Shown here one piece after another: positions 63,987-64,000 of a stretch of DNA of 64,000 nt. Source of the DNA: Microbacterium salitolerans (lineage in GTDB: Bacteria; Actinomycetota; Actinomycetes; Actinomycetales; Microbacteriaceae). A program made the translations under genes and the position numbers. The notes below the pieces were generated by a model. The model made no database searches and was not told the DNA's origin. It was given only the letters and a program-made list of their open reading frames with translations. The first letter of the stretch is position 1, and each line of letters begins with the position of its first letter. The DNA is taken from NCBI RefSeq assembly GCF_019720895.1, contig NZ_JAHKSH010000002.1, positions 62,001 through 126,000 on the forward strand. The letters run 5' to 3'.

Positions 63987-64000
63987 GTCCGGCGCTCTGG

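Noticed and set aside
1-64000. tRNA, rRNA, CRISPR, insertion sequences or prophage
   Set aside because: No cloverleaf, spaced direct repeat array, transposase or phage protein was found on reading both strands.

Overview
The window is core chromosome of a high-GC actinobacterium, most likely a Microbacterium-like member of the Microbacteriaceae. The evidence is the roughly 70% GC coding style, the actinobacterial division cluster ending in ftsZ-yggS-sepF-yggT-wag31, the actinobacterial respiratory supercomplex genes (ctaC-ctaD-ctaF facing ctaE-qcrC-qcrA-qcrB, with a di-haem QcrC), and actinobacteria-specific families (Rv2175c-like, DUF3040, DUF3043, DUF4307, DUF4245). I see no rRNA, tRNA, CRISPR array, insertion sequence or prophage.

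Layout. 1-4.0 kb: a cut-off Ser/Thr kinase, a LysM cell-wall hydrolase, an Rv2175c-like DNA-binding protein, a polyprenyl diphosphate synthase and a DUF3040 membrane protein. 4.1-18.3 kb: the dcw cluster mraZ-rsmH-ftsL-ftsI-murF-mraY-murD-ftsW-murG-murC-ftsQ-ftsZ, tightly packed with many 1-4 base overlaps; murE is not in it. 18.3-22.0 kb: yggS, sepF, yggT, wag31, lspA and a pseudouridine synthase. 22.0-24.2 kb: a GNAT protein and an odd membrane protein whose N-terminus is sigma-70 region 2 without region 4. 24.3-34.9 kb: dnaE, a repeat-rich membrane protein, hisD, nrdR, pyrD, DUF3043, an M20 peptidase and erpA. 35-43.3 kb: the cytochrome bc-aa3 genes on two facing strands around a TPR gene. 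43.5-50.7 kb: trpD, lemA, an AI-2E transporter, ilvA, greA, DUF4307, small membrane proteins, haemolysin III and uppS. 50.8-63.1 kb: PhoH2, fumC, carbonic anhydrase, DUF4245, xseB/xseA, ispH, fbaA, glpX, rmuC and ychF. 63.2-64 kb: a frameshifted lipoprotein relic.

The genes serve cell-wall synthesis and septation (dcw cluster, IspH, UppS, LspA), aerobic respiration (bc1-aa3), central carbon flow (FbaA, GlpX, FumC), replication and repair (DnaE, ExoVII, RmuC) and small biosynthetic steps (HisD, TrpD, IlvA, PyrD). A recurring layout, a TANNNT -10 box 6-9 bases before the start codon and no Shine-Dalgarno sequence, points to widespread leaderless mRNAs. Most convergent gene pairs are separated by a perfect hairpin that can terminate in both directions.

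No complete unknown multi-gene system is visible. The strongest oddities are the sigma-region-2/membrane fusion at 22.7-24.1 kb, the structured leader before phoH2, the palindromic AT-rich leader before ftsZ, the absence of murE from the dcw cluster, and the triple 10-bp-phased MraZ operator.
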